A DNA stretch of 64,000 nt, taken from contig CAWGGS010000002.1 of NCBI GenBank assembly GCA_963822095.1, positions 37,779 to 101,778 on the forward strand. Direction: 5' to 3'. The position numbers and the translations under genes were made by a program. This DNA comes from CAWGGS01 sp963822095. Lineage in GTDB: Bacteria; Desulfobacterota; Desulfobulbia; Desulfobulbales; Desulfocapsaceae. This document shows, in pieces, positions 63,567 through 64,000 of the stretch; within the stretch, counting starts at the first letter, position 1, and each line of letters opens with the position of its first letter. The notes below the pieces were generated by a model. That model saw only the letters and a program-made list of their open reading frames with translations. It was not told the origin of the DNA and made no database searches.

Positions 63567-63773
63567 CAATTCAAACACGTACAACGCGAGCAACAGCAAA
63601 AACACAACATCAAACAGTGATAGCGACCAGGAGATGTGTTCGCGAAAGCCTTCAATTGATTGGATTCGCTCATAATTTAAAATATGCCTTAGATTGAAAG
63701 GCAGAAGAGCGAGCAAAATATAAAACAGCCATCTTTTTGTTCGGAGGAGAATTAGAAGTGGTTGTTTTTCCAT
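63557..63773 (-). pseudogene. N-terminal fragment of a polytopic membrane protein (O-antigen ligase-like?)
   Basis: From the ATG at 63773 the minus strand reads MEKQPLLILLRTKRWLFYIL, LALLPFNLRHILNYERIQSI and SWSLSLFDVVFLLLLALYVF, with two membrane spans and a LPFNLRH segment like the start of O-antigen ligase/polymerase-type proteins. The protein-like character ends at the palindrome, after about 70 residues; beyond it the frame is the antisense of the transposase. Identification of the family is tentative. Confidence 0.5.
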
Positions 63774-63857
63774 GCTTAAGAGTTGCAGAATTACCGCTTG
63801 TTTTCTATAGTGTACTCTATTTTTTAATAACTTGTTAATATGGAAATATACCATGAT

Positions 63858-64000
63858 ATGAAATTCTTCAAAAAACTTTTCAAGGGGAATGCTCTATATT
63901 ATCCTGGCTGTTTAACCAATATTGCGGCCAAGAAAATGCTGGAAAGATATAAAAAAATACTTGAGGCAGAGGGAATCGATTACATTATACTGGGAGACAA
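63858..64000 (+). CDS. (Fe-S)-binding CCG-domain protein (partial)
   Basis: First 47 codons of a gene running off the right edge. After MKFFKKLFKG comes NALYYPGCLTNIAAKKMLER, then YKKILEAEGIDYIILGD; YYPGC is the first half of the cysteine-rich CCG domain found in HdrB/HdrD/GlpC-type proteins. A redox enzyme part is likely, but the exact family is out of view. Base composition around it is more AT-rich than the rest of the window. Confidence 0.6.
   Translation, partial: MKFFKKLFKGNALYYPGCLTNIAAKKMLERYKKILEAEGIDYIILGD

Noticed and set aside
63150..63854. 234-codon minus ORF at the right end
   Set aside because: Its first ~27 codons have no support, the middle is the membrane-protein fragment reported above, and the second half is antisense of the transposase; it is not one gene.

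Overview
The window looks like a chromosomal segment of a diderm, sulfate-reducing member of the Desulfobacterota, most likely in or near the Desulfobulbales. The strongest reason is a complete dsrMKJOP operon (41093-46226), the membrane electron-transfer complex that works with dissimilatory sulfite reductase. A siroheme/heme/cytochrome c maturation cluster (met8, ccsA-like, hemA) lies just upstream. LptD, MltA, MltB and a SurA-like chaperone point to an LPS-bearing outer membrane. These assignments rest on motifs read by eye; no database search was run.

Layout: 1-5132 holds carB (cut by the left edge), carA, a frameshifted small gene, a possible 45-residue membrane protein, hisC and a YhdH/AcuI-type reductase. 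5458-9009 holds an acyl-CoA hydrolase/transferase-GNAT fusion and an acyl-CoA ligase. 9010-9744 is a gene-free cluster of repeats. 9745-17228 is a minus-strand operon for branched-chain-amino-acid-type ABC transport (livG, acyl-CoA ligase, livH, livM, livK, livF, usp). Then come a GAF-PAS-LuxR sensor, aroC, an SLOG-like protein, a MarR regulator with an SDR enzyme under matching operators, a YyaL/DUF255 protein, cmoA-cmoB, a biotinoyl-like protein with a biotin ligase, recO, a RodZ-like protein, a SurA-like isomerase, a TlpA-like thioredoxin, the methyltransferase-met8-ccsA-hemA cluster, a Prc protease, an RsbRD-like protein and dsrMKJOP. After that follow a flavodoxin-like protein, a prepilin peptidase, pyrK-pyrD-aroD-aroE, a SAM hydrolase family protein, mltA, mltB (frameshifted), a DHH phosphoesterase, lptD, an RNase E/G, tRNA-Arg(ACG) and a truncated IS1182-type transposase. 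The last ~470 bp look like a foreign or chimeric junction carrying two gene fragments.

Functional links: siroheme and heme from met8 and hemA would supply DsrAB (not in the window) and the DsrM/DsrJ hemes; ccsA would help attach heme to DsrJ. Pyrimidine (carAB, pyrKD) and shikimate (aroC, aroD, aroE) genes are present but scattered.

The most distinctive non-coding content is a set of short repeats. One palindromic MITE-like family has five copies, three with perfect 10-11 bp target duplications. A GC-rich ~210 bp repeat occurs twice and shows a compensatory base-pair change. Two further inverted-repeat elements were seen, one of which fills a convergent intergenic gap and touches both stop codons. 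Two genes carry single-base frameshifts at G/C homopolymers, which could be sequencing error, mutation or phase variation. No CRISPR array, prophage or clear defence island was seen.
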